Assembly (NCBI RefSeq): GCF_001522545.3 | Contig: NC_031768.1 | Coordinates: forward strand, 89,638,230 to 89,702,229 | Length of the DNA: 64,000 bases | Direction: 5' to 3' | Source of the DNA: Parus major | Lineage: Eukaryota; Chordata; Aves; Passeriformes; Paridae | Translations under genes and position numbers: made by a program | Shown here: positions 24,001 to 36,400 of the stretch, piece by piece | Layout of the letters: each line of letters opens with the position of its first letter | Position numbering within the stretch: the first letter of the stretch is position 1 | Notes under the pieces: model-generated | Told to the model about the DNA's origin: nothing | What the model saw: the letters and a program-made list of their open reading frames with translations, nothing else | Database searches by the model: none

Positions 24001-25060
24001 TCGTTCTGACAATTTTCTCACAGTCTCATCTCAGTAGCCTGCCCTTAGCTATTCCTCCTTAACTGGTAGATAAATCTGTTCTTTCTGACACATAGCTCTC
24101 TAACATAATTCATCTGCCATTGTCAGTAGGCAGAGGACAAATAGAAAACAAAAATCACGGAGTTAACAATCAATTCTTATGCACAATGCAATTCAGAAGA
24201 GAAATGGCTGTGGTCTCCCCTCTGCATTGTACTCCAAATCGGTGCAATCAGTATCAAAATGTGTTAACCGTGCTTTAATGGCTATTCTCTTCCTTCTCCT
24301 CCCTTAACAGCCTGTGTCCTTTCATCCCACCAAGAAACGATTCCTTCTTCTGGGGCAATTCTGTTACAAACTGTTACCCTGCAGGGAGCATGTGGAGAAC
24401 TGAAGTGTGTTTTTGATAGATGTTTCAATCTCGGCTTTTATCTTGCAGCATGTTTATGTAATTCGGGAAAATCATATTTTGGTCAACAAGTGCAACCTGT
24501 ACATGTTCCAGATCCTCACACCTGGCTGCATGGCCTCACAGTGCATGTGTGCTGAACCAGGAGGCTCAGGTGTGGGTGCAGGTCACCTGAACAGTCTTGC
24601 CAGAGAAATGGCACAGTGAGTAACAGGCTACTGAGCAGAGATCTATGGATAATTCAGTAGGTAACTGATTAGGTGAGTGTTACATGACATTTTCTGCTTC
24701 TCCTTGTTCTTGTCGGTGTTCTTACAATTTTGGATCCCCTTAATACACGGTTTCTGGGGTCAGTGGTACATAAGCTGGTGGTCATCATCTCCCCATGCCA
24801 GAATTAACTTTTACCCAGCTGGAGCTATTTTAACACAATTGCTGAATTGGCTTTATTACTTTCTTCTTTATCTTGGGAGCTCTGCCAGATGTCCCTGTGG
24901 CCTGTAAATTCTGCATTCTTTGTGTCCAGTATCACTACATATTCTTCTTTCCAAGATCTGTAACTTTCCCCCCAGGTCTGAAATCACTGAAGCATGTCAA
25001 GCATGGACAGCAAAAGAACAGATCCTCTGTCTTCCCCATTGGCTGAGTAGGAAGAAAGAG
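15083..25060. other. Intergenic region between CFAP91 and COX17
   Basis: About 10 kb, AT-rich, with no recognisable protein-coding exon, RNA gene or long repeat except the (TTTATTTG)n tract. Open frames up to 131 codons occur (18118-18504 and 19750-20145 on the minus strand) but resemble nothing I know and lack splice-linked partners. Confidence 0.6.
16803..16841 (+). repeat. (TTTATTTG)n short tandem repeat with poly-T
   Basis: Four copies of TGTTTATT/TTTATTTG in a row ending in a run of T. Intergenic between COX17 and CFAP91. Confidence 0.8.
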
Positions 25061-25069
25061 GTTTAGGTG

Positions 25070-25760
25070 GCTGGCCACAACTTCCAGCGCGGAGCCCGGC
25101 GCCCAGGGCGTCACTCGCTGCTCTTGCTGACTGCAGTGGCTGCCAGCGGCTCTCGCCTGACGGCGCCATTTTTCGTCCCCGCCGCCCGCTCCCTCCTTCC
25201 CCTTCTGGCTCCTTCAGTACCGAGTGTCCCTGCTAAAACGTCACTTTCGCCCCGCCGCTGTGCGGCAGCGCCCGCCCTCGCCTTGGGGCGGCGGCCGGGA
25301 AGAGGCGGGGGAGCCGGCGGGAGGAGGGCTCCGCACCTCCCGCTCTCTCCCAGCAGGCCGCGGGCCGGGAAGGGGCGGGCGAGGTTTCCCGGAACCAGCA
25401 GTGACCGCACGGCTGACGCCGGCCCGTTCTTCCCGCGGGCTCAGGGTGCCGGGAACCGCCCGCCATGTCCTCGGTGGCCGCCGCCAGCTGCGATGGCAAG
25501 GGCGCGGGGGAGGCGCGGGAGGAGAAAAAGCCGCTGAAGGCCTGCTGCGCCTGCCCCGAGACCAAGAAGGCGCGGGACGCCTGGTAGGGACCCGGCCCGA
25601 GCTCCCCGCGGCGGCCCCTCCGCGCCCGGGCGTTCCCCCTCCCGCCGGTGTGTGCGCCCTGCCCCGCCGGGATGCCTGCCCGGCCCGCCCCCTCCTCCCT
25701 TCCAGGGGTTTGTGCCCTTGCCAGCGTGCGCTGGGGGTTTTGGGGAGCTCCCGCCGCCCG
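25070..25760 (+). promoter_or_regulatory. COX17: CpG island / promoter of COX17
   Basis: A dense G+C and CpG stretch against an AT-rich background, covering the COX17 start and its first donor. GGGGCGG/GGGCGG boxes (Sp1-type) occur at about 25282 and 25372. No TATA box is evident. Long open frames on both strands here are a composition effect. Confidence 0.8.
25465..25583 (+). CDS. COX17: COX17 exon 1
   Basis: Encodes the Met, a poorly conserved Ala/Gly/Glu-rich leader, and the CCAC copper-binding region up to the split codon of Cys40 (tg at 25582-25583 completed by c at 26935). GC-rich, within the CpG island. Confidence 0.96.
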
Positions 25761-27019
25761 AACGGAGGGTGCGGGAGCATCGGAGGAAGGAGGGAGAGTG
25801 CAGAGAAGGAGAGGAAACTGTCTTAAAAGGTTAATTTAGCAACGAAGAGGTTAAAACCTCATAGCCCGGGTTTAAAACAGGTTTCAAAGAGCCTGCTTGT
25901 AAATCTGCGCTATTGAAGCAACACGTACCAGCAGATGATAACTTCTTTGTTGTTCACCTGAGTATAAATTACGTTCTCTTTTAAATAAAGCAAAATACTC
26001 TGGTTTTTTGAGTCTCAGAGGATGATATTTCCCAAAGAAGCTCAAAATTTGACGGTGACCTGTATAGCTGCACTGGTAATTATGGGCTTAGTCATGATCA
26101 TAGGACTTATAAAACAGTATGAAGTGCACCCTCAAAATGGAGCTCCTTTGTCTTTGATGTACATGGTAGAGTGGTGGTGAATCCAGGGCCACCTAAGAAA
26201 AGGGTGGTAGGATGGATGTTACTGGTCAGATGGAGTTGCCCTGGGCAGCCAGGGGACGTGTCCATGCTCATTGTAGTAAAACCTAAGAAGAAAAGTAAAC
26301 AGCTCTGACATTCAGTCAAAAAGTAAGTCTGAAATGCTTTTGTGGTATATATGACATACCAACAATGAGAAGCTCTTACTTGGATGGATAGCATCAAAAG
26401 TTACCATATACGGTGAATAATTTTTTCAACAATAGCTGGACAGGTGTTGTGTTTTGTTTTGCTTTTTGCTTCAGGGTCCTTAAATTGCAACTGAAGTTGG
26501 ACTAAAATATCATTTACTGATTCAGCTGTTGTGTATTTGTCTCTAACTGGAGAAATTTTGTTTCTTCCCTACTGAATAATTTGAAACTCGCAAGCTCAGC
26601 GTACTTGATGATGTGACAGCCTTGTGTTGTATAACAAATCCCCATCTGGACTTGCCCAGAATAGACCCTGGCCTGTTAACAGGAAGTTCTGGTATGCCTG
26701 TTGTCAGAGCTTTAGGTGCACAGCTCCAGACTTGGGTAACTTTTTGGGATAGTTTTATACTGTCCAAAACATCACTACCCTCAATAGGACAGACAAAAAA
26801 AACCCACCAAAAACAGTCCTCTGGATCCTAATAGGGATTTTTAATTTTCCCCAACAGTTTGTCAGTTCTGCTTTCTTGAGTAAAAGTAAGTGAACATTTT
26901 AGTGCTAAACCCTGTAAATCTTTTTGTTTTGCAGCATTATTGAGAAGGGAGAAGAAAATTGTGGGCACCTAATTGAAGCTCACAAAGAGTGTATGAGAGC
27001 TCTGGGCTTCAAAATATGA
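25465..27019 (+). CDS. COX17: COX17, cytochrome c oxidase copper chaperone; complete, 2 coding exons
   Basis: Exon 1 25465-25583, donor gtaggg; exon 2 26935-27019, acceptor tttgcag; together 67 residues (human 63). COX17 carries Cu(I) in the mitochondrial intermembrane space to SCO1 and COX11 for cytochrome oxidase assembly. The copper-binding Cys pair is at residues 27-28 and the twin CX9C motif is Cys30-Cys40 and Cys49-Cys59, with the family signatures [19 protein letters not shown] and [13 protein letters not shown]. The start has a good context (cgccATGt). The N-terminal 20 residues differ from mammals and include an extra Cys9. The gene starts inside a CpG island, fitting a housekeeping gene. 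A polyadenylation signal AATAAA lies at 27627-27632. Confidence 0.97.
26935..27019 (+). CDS. COX17: COX17 exon 2
   Basis: Encodes the second CX9C helix and ends FKI followed by TGA at 27017-27019, the usual C-terminus of the family. Intron 1 spans 25584-26934. Confidence 0.96.
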
Positions 27020-27626
27020 GTGAGATGAGCAGGACTGAGTGGGGTGAGTACAGCCTTCAGGACCTCTGCCTTGGAAGTGTCCTGGCACCTCAGCTGGTGC
27101 CACTGGCAGGCCCAGAGTACTGTTCATGATGGTGTTGCCCTTACAACAGAGAAGGCAGAGCAATCCTCATTGACATTACAGCCAGCGTTGCTGTCCTGTG
27201 AGGGTGGTGAAGCCCTGGGCAGTACCCAGCTTCTGTGAGTCACCCTTCAGCAGTAGAGAATGGTGCTGCCTCTGCTGTCTTCTAAGAGATCCAAACCTCA
27301 GTTTAAATTTCTGCTGCTAGGGCACATATTGGTTTTTGTGGGTTTGTGCTTGGGGTTTTTTTTGCTGATTGTTGAACTGTTGCTCAATATCCAGTGGAAA
27401 TCCATGTTTTGTGAAGCTGTGTTTCCTTTCTCTTCTAGATGATGTCTTTGGTGTGACTGTGTTCTGGAAAGCTGCAAAGTAAATTATTTCTGCGAGTTAC
27501 TTCAAAGAGCAAATATAAACAAAGAATATATTTATAAAATCTTTAATGATAGAGTATGTATCACATCTGTAGCTTTTCCACTGTTTGCTCTTGACCACTG
27601 CTATAGAAAATATATTTTTTCCTCGT

Positions 27627-27632
27627 AATAAA
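27627..27632 (+). terminator. COX17: Polyadenylation signal AATAAA of COX17
   Basis: Canonical AATAAA 608 bases after the COX17 stop, followed within about 30 bases by a T-rich stretch. Confidence 0.6.
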
Positions 27633-27654
27633 AGCCTGAAAATGACCAATGTTC

Positions 27655-30600
27655 CTGACTTCCGTTTCTTTTTAAGTAATGACAGTGTCCTCCTTTACTG
27701 AAAACAGTATGCTTCAGGAATGAGAGAATGAGAAAAGCCTGCTTAATCATTAACATAGGAACACTGATTACTCTGGTGGTGTGGTTGAACAGAAAGGACT
27801 TTGGTGGGTTTTCCCACTGATGCAAATTGTGAAATCATGCTGGTAGCATTGCATTCATGGCTTTTAGCAGTCATGCTGAAGCTTGTAGTGTTGCTCATGA
27901 CGGTAGCTATGTTTGTACAAAAGTGACCACAAACTGACGAAATGAGCTTCCTTAAGTCAAAACTGTATTTGATTTCACCTGTTCAAATTCTTCCAACGGT
28001 TTTTGAGTCCCATTACCCAAGCTTCATTATTATAATGAAAAATTAGGTACTTCCCATATCAAACTCACTTGAGACAGTAGTTCTTCAAGGGAAATGGAGC
28101 AGAGGATTGCTCCCTGTCACTACAGGTGACTTTTATGCACAGGTTACTTGCCTGAAAGTAAAGTGCTTTTTTTATGCTGAGTTTTTGTTGTGTTGGTCTT
28201 GTGCTCTGCGTGCATGGGCTTTTGTTTTCTGGCTTCTTTTTTCACTTGTATGAGATGATAGTGGGAGGGTGGTTGTTGCCTTTGATTCCTTCTTACAATC
28301 TAGAGAAACATTATGTGCAATTTCTGGTTTGTTACAGTTGGGGCTTTTCTGGCTTCATACATTGTAACTGTGCAACCCTAATGTTACTCTTCCTGTGGTG
28401 AGTTGACTTTCCTGAAGATGATACTGCCAATTACTTTTTCTCCTGATGAGTTTTCTCTTCAGAAGCTGGAGATACAAAATCTGTGCTTTGTCTAGATTTT
28501 TCTCCTGGCTTTGATCCTGCAGGAGGGGTGGGTGCAGTCATCATTGTTTCTCTGCCTGCTGGGCCCTGCGTATCCTAATCTAGCAATGGCTTTTGATTGT
28601 GAACATTTAGGATGTGGCACTTGGTGCTGCTTCTGCTGAGACTCACAAGTTGTGTGAGGAGAGTTTAGACTCTTCCTCTAGGAATGTTTTCAGGACATCC
28701 TGTCTTGAGGCAAGAGTTGTGTCCATACTGGCTTTCAGCCTCAGAGTAGGGATGCAGGTGCGGTTCTGGCAGAAAGCATTCAAAGCTGCCTGTGCCATTG
28801 TAGCTGTTTGAGTATCAGGACCTGGTGGTCTTCTTGGTGTTTATTACTGTCTTGAGGTAAAAATTCAATAAGGTTATTTCTTGTTGAACCATTGTGTGTC
28901 AGAGCATGAACTGAAGAGAATGCTAAAAGGTGGATGTGTGCCTGCTTTGTGGTAGCATGGTCTGGGTAAACTGTGGAAATGGTGCCACAGAACAGAGCAG
29001 AGCAGAGACTGGCCAAACGAGAGTGGAATGCTGTTTATATCAGGTCAAGAAAAGAAAAAAATCATAATCCTGCACAATTTTACACAAATTCTATTCACTT
29101 AAGGACTGGGATGTTTAGACCTGCATGAAGGTAAAAGCATGGCAAGTACTTTAGGAAGTTTTTGGAAATGAGTGGGATGCTGGTGTACCTGTGTGCAACA
29201 AGTACAGAAAGGGTACTGGACAAATCTATACTCAAAATCAACAATGGAAGAGCCTTGCAGTCAAATCAAATTTCTTGCTGAGTGGCTTAATTTCTTACTA
29301 TGGTATTCCTGTGGAGGGGATTGAGGGTTTCATTCAGGGAGTGGGAGTTCCTATGTTAGTACTTACTGACATTGTTGGTGGCAGACACTGCCCTGCACAT
29401 GGTGATGTATACCTTGAGGGTGTGAAACATGGCAGTAGCAGGAAACTTGACTAAACTATAGAGCAGCCCAACTACATACTGTACATGCCATCTTTGAACC
29501 TTTGTAATTCACTTGTCTGGGGTAGGCTTGAGACTTCCCCAACAGTTGTAAATCAAATGTGCATACTTTAGAGCTACAGGGTTTATTTGTGTGTAACAAT
29601 TTTGCAGGTTAATGCCAGCACTGTATAATAAATCAAAAAAGAGGTGTTTGATTATGTCCTCTCTGACTTCAAGCCACCAAGGTCTTAGGTCATCAAACTA
29701 GTTTTCAGCTTATGGGGTCACCTGTTGACTTCCTGAGGGATAGCCAAAATAACCAGTCATTCAGCTGCTGTGCGATTTAGGACTGATAATCTCTGTGTTG
29801 TGTGGCTCTCAAGGACAGAGGATTTATTTGCCAAACATAGTGCAGACTGTACCTGCATTGCATCATCACATGCAACTGAATATTAAGTGCTACTGGTTGA
29901 GTCCATTTTTAGTGGGGAAATCGGTGAAGTACCTGTTTCTGTACTGCCTCTTTCAGGGCTGAAAAGCTTGGCATGTCTATTTTTCTTCTTCACAAACACA
30001 TTTTGAAGTAATGCTTTTGTGTTTTTTTCCCAGGGAAGGGTCTTAATGCTGTTATGCTGTTCAGGTGTTTTCTATAAACTTGCCATCTTCATTCCAAATA
30101 GTTTTCAACTTTGGTATGTCAATTTCCCATTGAATCAGTACTGGCTTTTGAACATTCATCTTGGATGAACCAGCATCCCTGGATGAAGGGCACTTACTCT
30201 AATCCAAAGTAAGGCATGAAAAGAAAATGTCTCTTTGCTAATAAGAGGGTTTTTTTACTTTGCTGGGTGGAAAACTGAAAGTACTGTGAAGATGATCCGT
30301 ATGGCCATGGTACTGTCAAGGAAGAAAGGAAGATTTAGTCTTGGTGGTTCAATCACTTTGCAAATCTTCCTTTTAGAAATTTGAGTCTGGAAACACTAAA
30401 TTAATCTCTAGTGTGTGCTCCGAGATCTACCTTTTAAAGTGCTGTATTGTTCTCTCTACAGTGTCACATTGGGACACAGCAGAAAAGTTGTGCAGTTTCT
30501 AATGAGAGCTTTGTGCTGTTACTGCTGTGGGTTGAAAGCTTCCTGTTTGCTTTTCACAGAGAAATCACAACAGGTCATCCTCACCCACGGTGCTGGTTCA

Positions 30601-32260
30601 GCATCACTGCAACACCACTGTTTATTTTCTGAAGCTGAAGGACTTTCTTTGTCTTAATGAGTCATTAATACTGTGTTCCAGCTTATTTCTTACTCAGGAA
30701 TTTACCTAACTGAAAAATTAAATTATTAACTTCCTTTTTTTCCACTTTCTTTGATGTTCCTGCAAAAGGGTTTTGGTATTATGAAAAGGTAGGAGAAATT
30801 GCAATGCCGCTTCTCAGGATGCTTCCTCTAATCTAGTTCTACATTTCTATTCATAGCAGTTCAGTTTTGTCTCACAGATCTTATGTAAAATATCTTTCTC
30901 CTAAGTGTTCACAATCTTGATATCTCAATTTCTCATTTTATCAGATGTCAGCCTATCCTGGAGAGAAAGCTCCTTACATTTTTTTTTGCAGAGGCTAAAA
31001 TGTTGGGATCATATAGCGAATATATGGCAGTAGTATGAAAAACAGAACCTGGATCCCAAGATTTTGACTGTGGTGCTTTAGCCACAAGATCATCTGTCCT
31101 GCTTTGCAGAGAAGGTCGAGGGAAGGCTCTAGGAGTTCTTAATTTCCCCATACCTCTTGCAGATGAGTGTTGTTCTGCTTCAGTAGCTAGCATTTATTTC
31201 TTCACTTAGTTAAGGGGCCTCTGAAGACCAGGTTCCCTGTTTCACTTTGCCCTTAACAGAAAGCACCTTTCTGAATGGACTGTACTCATCCTGTGCAAAG
31301 CTTAATTTGTCTTCTTTCCTTCCCATGTGGGGGCTCTCTTAGGAACCATGCAGCTCTGTATTGCACATGGCCTCATCATTGAAGAAATAAGATTGTACTG
31401 GCCAAGACCACGATGAATTCCTTAATGCCATATAGCATTGCTGCAGCCTTGCCTGTGAGACAGTGTTATTCCAGAGCACTGTTAGTTAGGAGAGGTGATT
31501 AGTGTGTCTTTAACTGAATGGTGCCAATGGGAATGGTATGTTAGGCAGGGCAGCTGCAAGCTCGGCCTGAAACACGACCACCCTTGAAACCCTATCTCTA
31601 CCCCACTGACCCATGCAGGCTGACTTCATACTGTGTTGGGAGACCACGTGGGTTGCTTCAATGCCTGAAATGTAACTGCATCCTGGCAGTGGGGCAGATC
31701 CTGTCTGCGTGACTGATAATGTGTTACTTGAAGCAGGGGAGGAATTGTATTTATACATGTTTTGTGTAGCTGACCATGGAGGACTGACCTCAAAAGGCTC
31801 CCTCTTGTGCCTATGTCCTGGGTTACCTGAGTGGGTAGTGTTGGCTGTCCTCATTGGGCTATATGAAGATCTGGGGCGAGTTCTAAATAGCTATTAAAAA
31901 AAATGAAAATGTGAGATGGTATTTCTCAAGGGTGCTTCCCAACAGAGCCTGTAATCCCTCAACTAGGATTTCCCCACAAAACATGCTTCCAAGTGTTACA
32001 CACTCACAAAGCTTTTGGCAGGATAGTGTCATCTTCACGATAGATGAAACTGGGTGCCAGAGGCTCTAGTTATATCCCTTGTATTCACAGTTCTCTGGCT
32101 GTACAGAGCTTTTCCTTGTGCCCCTTGATCTAAAACACCCCACGAGAGGGAGCTCCCTGGAGTAAGGGGAGGCTGTAATGGACCTGGAGAGCATTAATTG
32201 AGAGCCGGCGTCTCTTATTTTGCTAAGTCCCTGCCACAGTTATGAGCCACAGTGGGAAAA
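27655..32260. other. Intergenic region between COX17 and POPDC2
   Basis: About 4.6 kb with no recognised gene or repeat. It contains scattered candidate homeodomain and GATA words; only the last 150 bases before 32420 are dense enough to list separately. Confidence 0.6.
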
Positions 32261-32269
32261 TGGGTGACC

Positions 32270-32420
32270 TTTTCCTTTTATCTGCTGGGTGAAAGTCACT
32301 CTCTCGCAGGAGCACAGAGCGGTGGAGAGCCCCATGTGTGACTGGAGCTCGCCGTGATAAGCTGGTTGTTTTCCCTTCTTTTTTCCCCTCCTCGTGCTGC
32401 GCTGGGCTTATCTGGCCGCC
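32270..32420 (+). promoter_or_regulatory. POPDC2: GATA-motif cluster upstream of POPDC2
   Basis: Three GATA-type sites lie within 140 bases: TTATCT at 32278-32283, TGATAA at 32355-32360 and TTATCT at 32408-32413, about 590-720 bases before the start codon. A nuclear-receptor half site (tgacct) lies just before, near 32264. Cardiac expression of POPDC2 makes GATA input plausible; this is inference from motifs only. Confidence 0.4.
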
Positions 32421-32998
32421 TGAGTTATGTTAAGTAGCGGGTGCATGCTTGCTCTCTGTTCTCCTTGCTGCTTTTGCTCCTTGGATTTCAATTCCAAACA
32501 TGGTTATCCATTTGGGGTCTCTCTCCGTTCCGCTGCCAAGAGATACACATTCCACACTCAACACCAGCTCCCTCTGCTGCTCTCTCACTGTCGCTATTCC
32601 ATTTGCTGCAGCACAGGCAAGACAAGCACTGCAAGATCTCTGTCCTGTCTCTGAGTTTTCCAGCTAATGGCCTCGACTCCTTTTTTGACTGAGCTCTTTT
32701 GGCCTCACATTTGCCAGCTTCTTTTCTCACTGTTGTGGCTAAGAAGGGGGCCAGCCGACGCTTTGTGAGCCACAAAGAGGAGAAGTGAACGCTTTTGGAA
32801 TTTTTCTAGTGCAAAAACATTTGGCAGCACTTTTTTAGCATGTTGCTCTGAAGCGCTGCTGTGGGACCAGACGGTGCTCAAGAGGAAGAGGAGGAACAGC
32901 TACTCAGCAGCTCTGGTTTCCAACCTCTGCAGCACCCTTTGTGTATGACAATTCATTTTGAGCGCAGGACGGCTGGGGAGGGTGGGGAGTGGGGAAGG

Positions 32999-33489
32999 AT
33001 GAGCGCAAACAGCCCCTCTTGGGACCAGGCTATTCTCCAGCCTCCTGTGTGTGATGCCTGGAAGGAGATTATGGAGGAAGCAGCCTACCAGCTGGCCAGC
33101 TGCATTGTCCTCCTGGGTTACATGGGGGGAAGTGGCATCTTTGGGTCCCTCTATATATTTGGCCTCCTGGCCCCAGGCTACTTCTGCTATGCTCTGTGGG
33201 GCTGGCTGAGCGCTTGTGGGCTGGATATCTTCATCTGGAACATGCTGCTGGTCCTCGCCTGCTTGCTTCAGCTGGCTCACCTGGCTTACCGGCTCCGCAG
33301 AGACACCATCCCAGAAGAGTTTGACCTCCTCTACAAGACCATGTACCTGCCCTTGCAGGTGCCCCTGGAAGTCTACAAAGAAATCGTGAAGTGCTGTGAA
33401 GAGCAGGTGCAGTCGCTAGTCAGAGACCAGAATTATGCAGTGGAGGGCAAGACGCCCATTGACCGCCTCTCGTTGCTGCTGTCGGGCAG
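32999..33489 (+). CDS. POPDC2: POPDC2 coding exon 1
   Basis: Encodes the N-terminus, all three membrane segments and the start of the Popeye domain through LSLLLSG; ends in phase 2 at donor gtaaag. MSANS at the start equals the human N-terminus and decides the start codon. Confidence 0.96.
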
Positions 33490-36400
33490 GTAAAGGCTCC
33501 CCCATTTCTGAACAAAGTCTGACAGCAAACCGCTGTGGCTTATTGTTTTATTATCACCCTCTGTAGAAACTGGGGTGAGGATTGTTTCCTTCCTCTGGGA
33601 AGGATCAGGGATATGCATCAGTTTGTTGGGGAAGGGGGAAATTTGCTTTTTGGGGTGTTAGTTTTGTTTTGTTTTTCTAACTTAAGAGTATTTCAGTGAA
33701 GTGTTTGCAGACACAAGCAATGGACAATGAAATGGTCAGCTCAGCCTTACCTGTTATACTTTTGATGAATCCTTAGCCCTTTGTCTGTCATTTTGAAGTG
33801 GTCTTATTTCTGATGGGAGCAGACTGGCTGTGAGAATGTGTTTCTCAAGGCAGGAGAGCAGTGTGTCTGGACCTGTGGTCTCTGGGGCTACCAGGCACAC
33901 CTCTGTGATGTGTAGAGCTGTGTGCTGAGTGTGCTGAGGCCTCAGTTCACCTGCTCTCCCTGGCCAGCAGTGTTCAGGGAGAAGTTCCTTTTCCCCACAC
34001 CCCAACCCTCAGGGCTTTGACATTTTTCACTTTGAGCATCATTTCATCAAAAGAGAGAGTATTCTCCTGTGGTAGATCCTGCCTAATCAGGTTGTCTTTC
34101 TTTCCCTGTGCTGTCAAGCATTTGTGATATTCCTTCTTCTGGACCACCAAGGAGAACCTCAGGGACCTCTAGGCAGTCTCACTGGAGATTTGATTGAATG
34201 AACTGTGCTCATCAAGTACTGGCATTTGTTCACCTGAGATCCTGTGGCATGCCTTTAGCAGCACATCCGCTTAACAATTTGCAAAATCCAGATGCATACA
34301 AATAGCAATAGTGTTGGCTTCCAGTCTGCTGCCAGGAACTTGGCATTAATGTTACATAAGAATGGGAAAAGGAAGAAGATCTCTAAATAGCAGCAGTGCT
34401 GAGCTGCAGGAGGTGTGTCTCACAAGGATTTTCCTTTGGTAATACAAAGCCTCACCTGGGGCTCCTGTTTTACTGCAGTTGCCAATCCTCTCTGGTGAGA
34501 AAGTGTGCAAAGAAGAATGGCTGACCTTCCCTTTTTTTTGGTGCTGGTCCCTTTTCCAAGATGTGTTAAGAGCACCCTGGATTCACCAGGATGTTGAATA
34601 GCAAAGCACTGGAGGGAAATTTGGTGCGTGTGTTTCCAGTAAGTCTTCCCCTTACCAAACATCTCTGGTGAGCAGCTGGCTCTGAAGTTTACTGTATCTG
34701 CAAATAATATTGATGGGGAAGAGTCTGTGCTGTCTTGACCTGCACTGGATAATGTGATGCTACTCTGTGGGCATGAAAGTACTGCAACAGACAGTAAGAT
34801 GGTGATGGTGGGTAGTTGTTGGGCTCTTTTTTGCAGTGGGAAGTGTGCATCTTGGCTGGTAAAGGATGTACATGGATGCTCCATGTAGATGGGAATGGAT
34901 TTACATTTCTCAGTACCCACCCTATTGCTTTGTGAGGTCCTTGCTAACCCAGCAGAGCATTGCTGTTATGGTGCTCTCCCTTAAACTGAGCAAGTAGGGT
35001 ATTGGAAATGCAGAATATGCCTGGATCAGGAAATGTATCTTAGAGTCCCTGATCCTTCCAGGCACCACTGCCAGCTGATTGGAAGCCAAAGGTTAACAGA
35101 GTCTTTTAACTCCTGAAGGCAAGAATTGCCTTTGTGCATCATACAGCAGGGGTACATGGTGACAGGAAAGCAAGAGGCCGTGAGTCTGGTGACGCAGAGC
35201 TATGAATAGAACTCCAGAGTGCCCTGGCATTGTCCTTGCTTGCCTGTGCAATCCTTCTTGATTCCCACAGCAGAGCTGTATGTTTGACCTTGACCCTGGC
35301 AGGCAATTGTAGGAAAAGTAGGCGAAAGGGATACTTAGAAGAGCAAGAGAAAGTGAGCAGTAATGTGCAGCAAACTATGAGCTCTCAGGGTGATCTGTGA
35401 GGAGCCATGGGCAGAGGGATTTTGTGGGATCCTGAGTGTAATGACTTCCCAGTACCGAGACTGGGAGTGCCCTCATGCAGTCCTGGAGAGAGGAGGAAGA
35501 TACAAACACAAAGAGCTACAGGCTGGCTTAGAAGTACCTAGAAAGCAGCAGCAGCCCTGTGGGCTAAAAAGTCCTGGGTGAGGACCAAGCATTGCACCTG
35601 TGAGAGCTGTCTTTGTAGCAAGAAACAGAAAACAGATAGAGTATGGGGAAGTGGCAGCAAATAGTTTCCCACAGAAAAAGGAGGGATAGCCTCATCACTA
35701 AAGCACCTGCAGCTGTCCTAAGAGGGTACAAGACATGTGGGACAAGTATTTCTTTCCTCCCTGGTGGGACTGTTTGAACTATCAGATTTGTGTGACATCT
35801 GCTTTGTGGCCTAAGCCTGTCTGCTCACCTGTCCTCTGCAGGATCCGAGTGTGCCAGGATGGACAATTCCTTCATTACGTCTTTCCATACCAGTTCCTGG
35901 ACTCTCCAGAATGGGAGTCACTGCGACCCTCTGAGGAAGGAACTTTCCAGGTAACCCCAGCTCAGCTCCTTGGTGCTTTGCTATATGTCTGAGGAGGTAG
36001 AGAGGCCTCATTATGCCATTCAAAGCTGACCAGGAGTACTTTTCTCCCCTTCCTGGTGGTTTAGCCAGCACAGGATTGTGTGATCAGCTGTTTAACCTTT
36101 ATTCCTACCTTGTTCTGAAGATCTCAGGGCATGCTCCTACTATCTGCTGAGAGCAAGGAGGGTGGAGCATGGTGCCCCTTCCAGTTTATCCAAGGTGTCA
36201 AATTGCTGTCTCTCTTCCCTTCTGATGTTCTCTAGTACCTGTGCTGGTGCATTTGCCCTGCACACTGCTAGCAGGGTGCATTGTCCTGGCATCAGGATGG
36301 CAGCCGTGGCAATATGCAGCAGTGATGTAAATCCATAGACATCCTGTTCCTCACAGAAGTTTCTGATGGTCATGTGTTTTGCGTGGAGAAGCAGAAAGGG

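Noticed and set aside
25224..25826. Long open frames overlapping COX17 exon 1
   Set aside because: Same CpG-island effect; COX17 explains the region in another frame.
31600..31720. gggagaccacgtggg considered as a 5S rRNA-like or SINE piece
   Set aside because: Only a short fragment agrees; no internal promoter boxes in the right spacing.
34420..34920. 166-codon minus-strand open frame in POPDC2 intron 1
   Set aside because: No recognisable domain, no signal or splice support; a frame of this length is expected by chance about once in a window this size.
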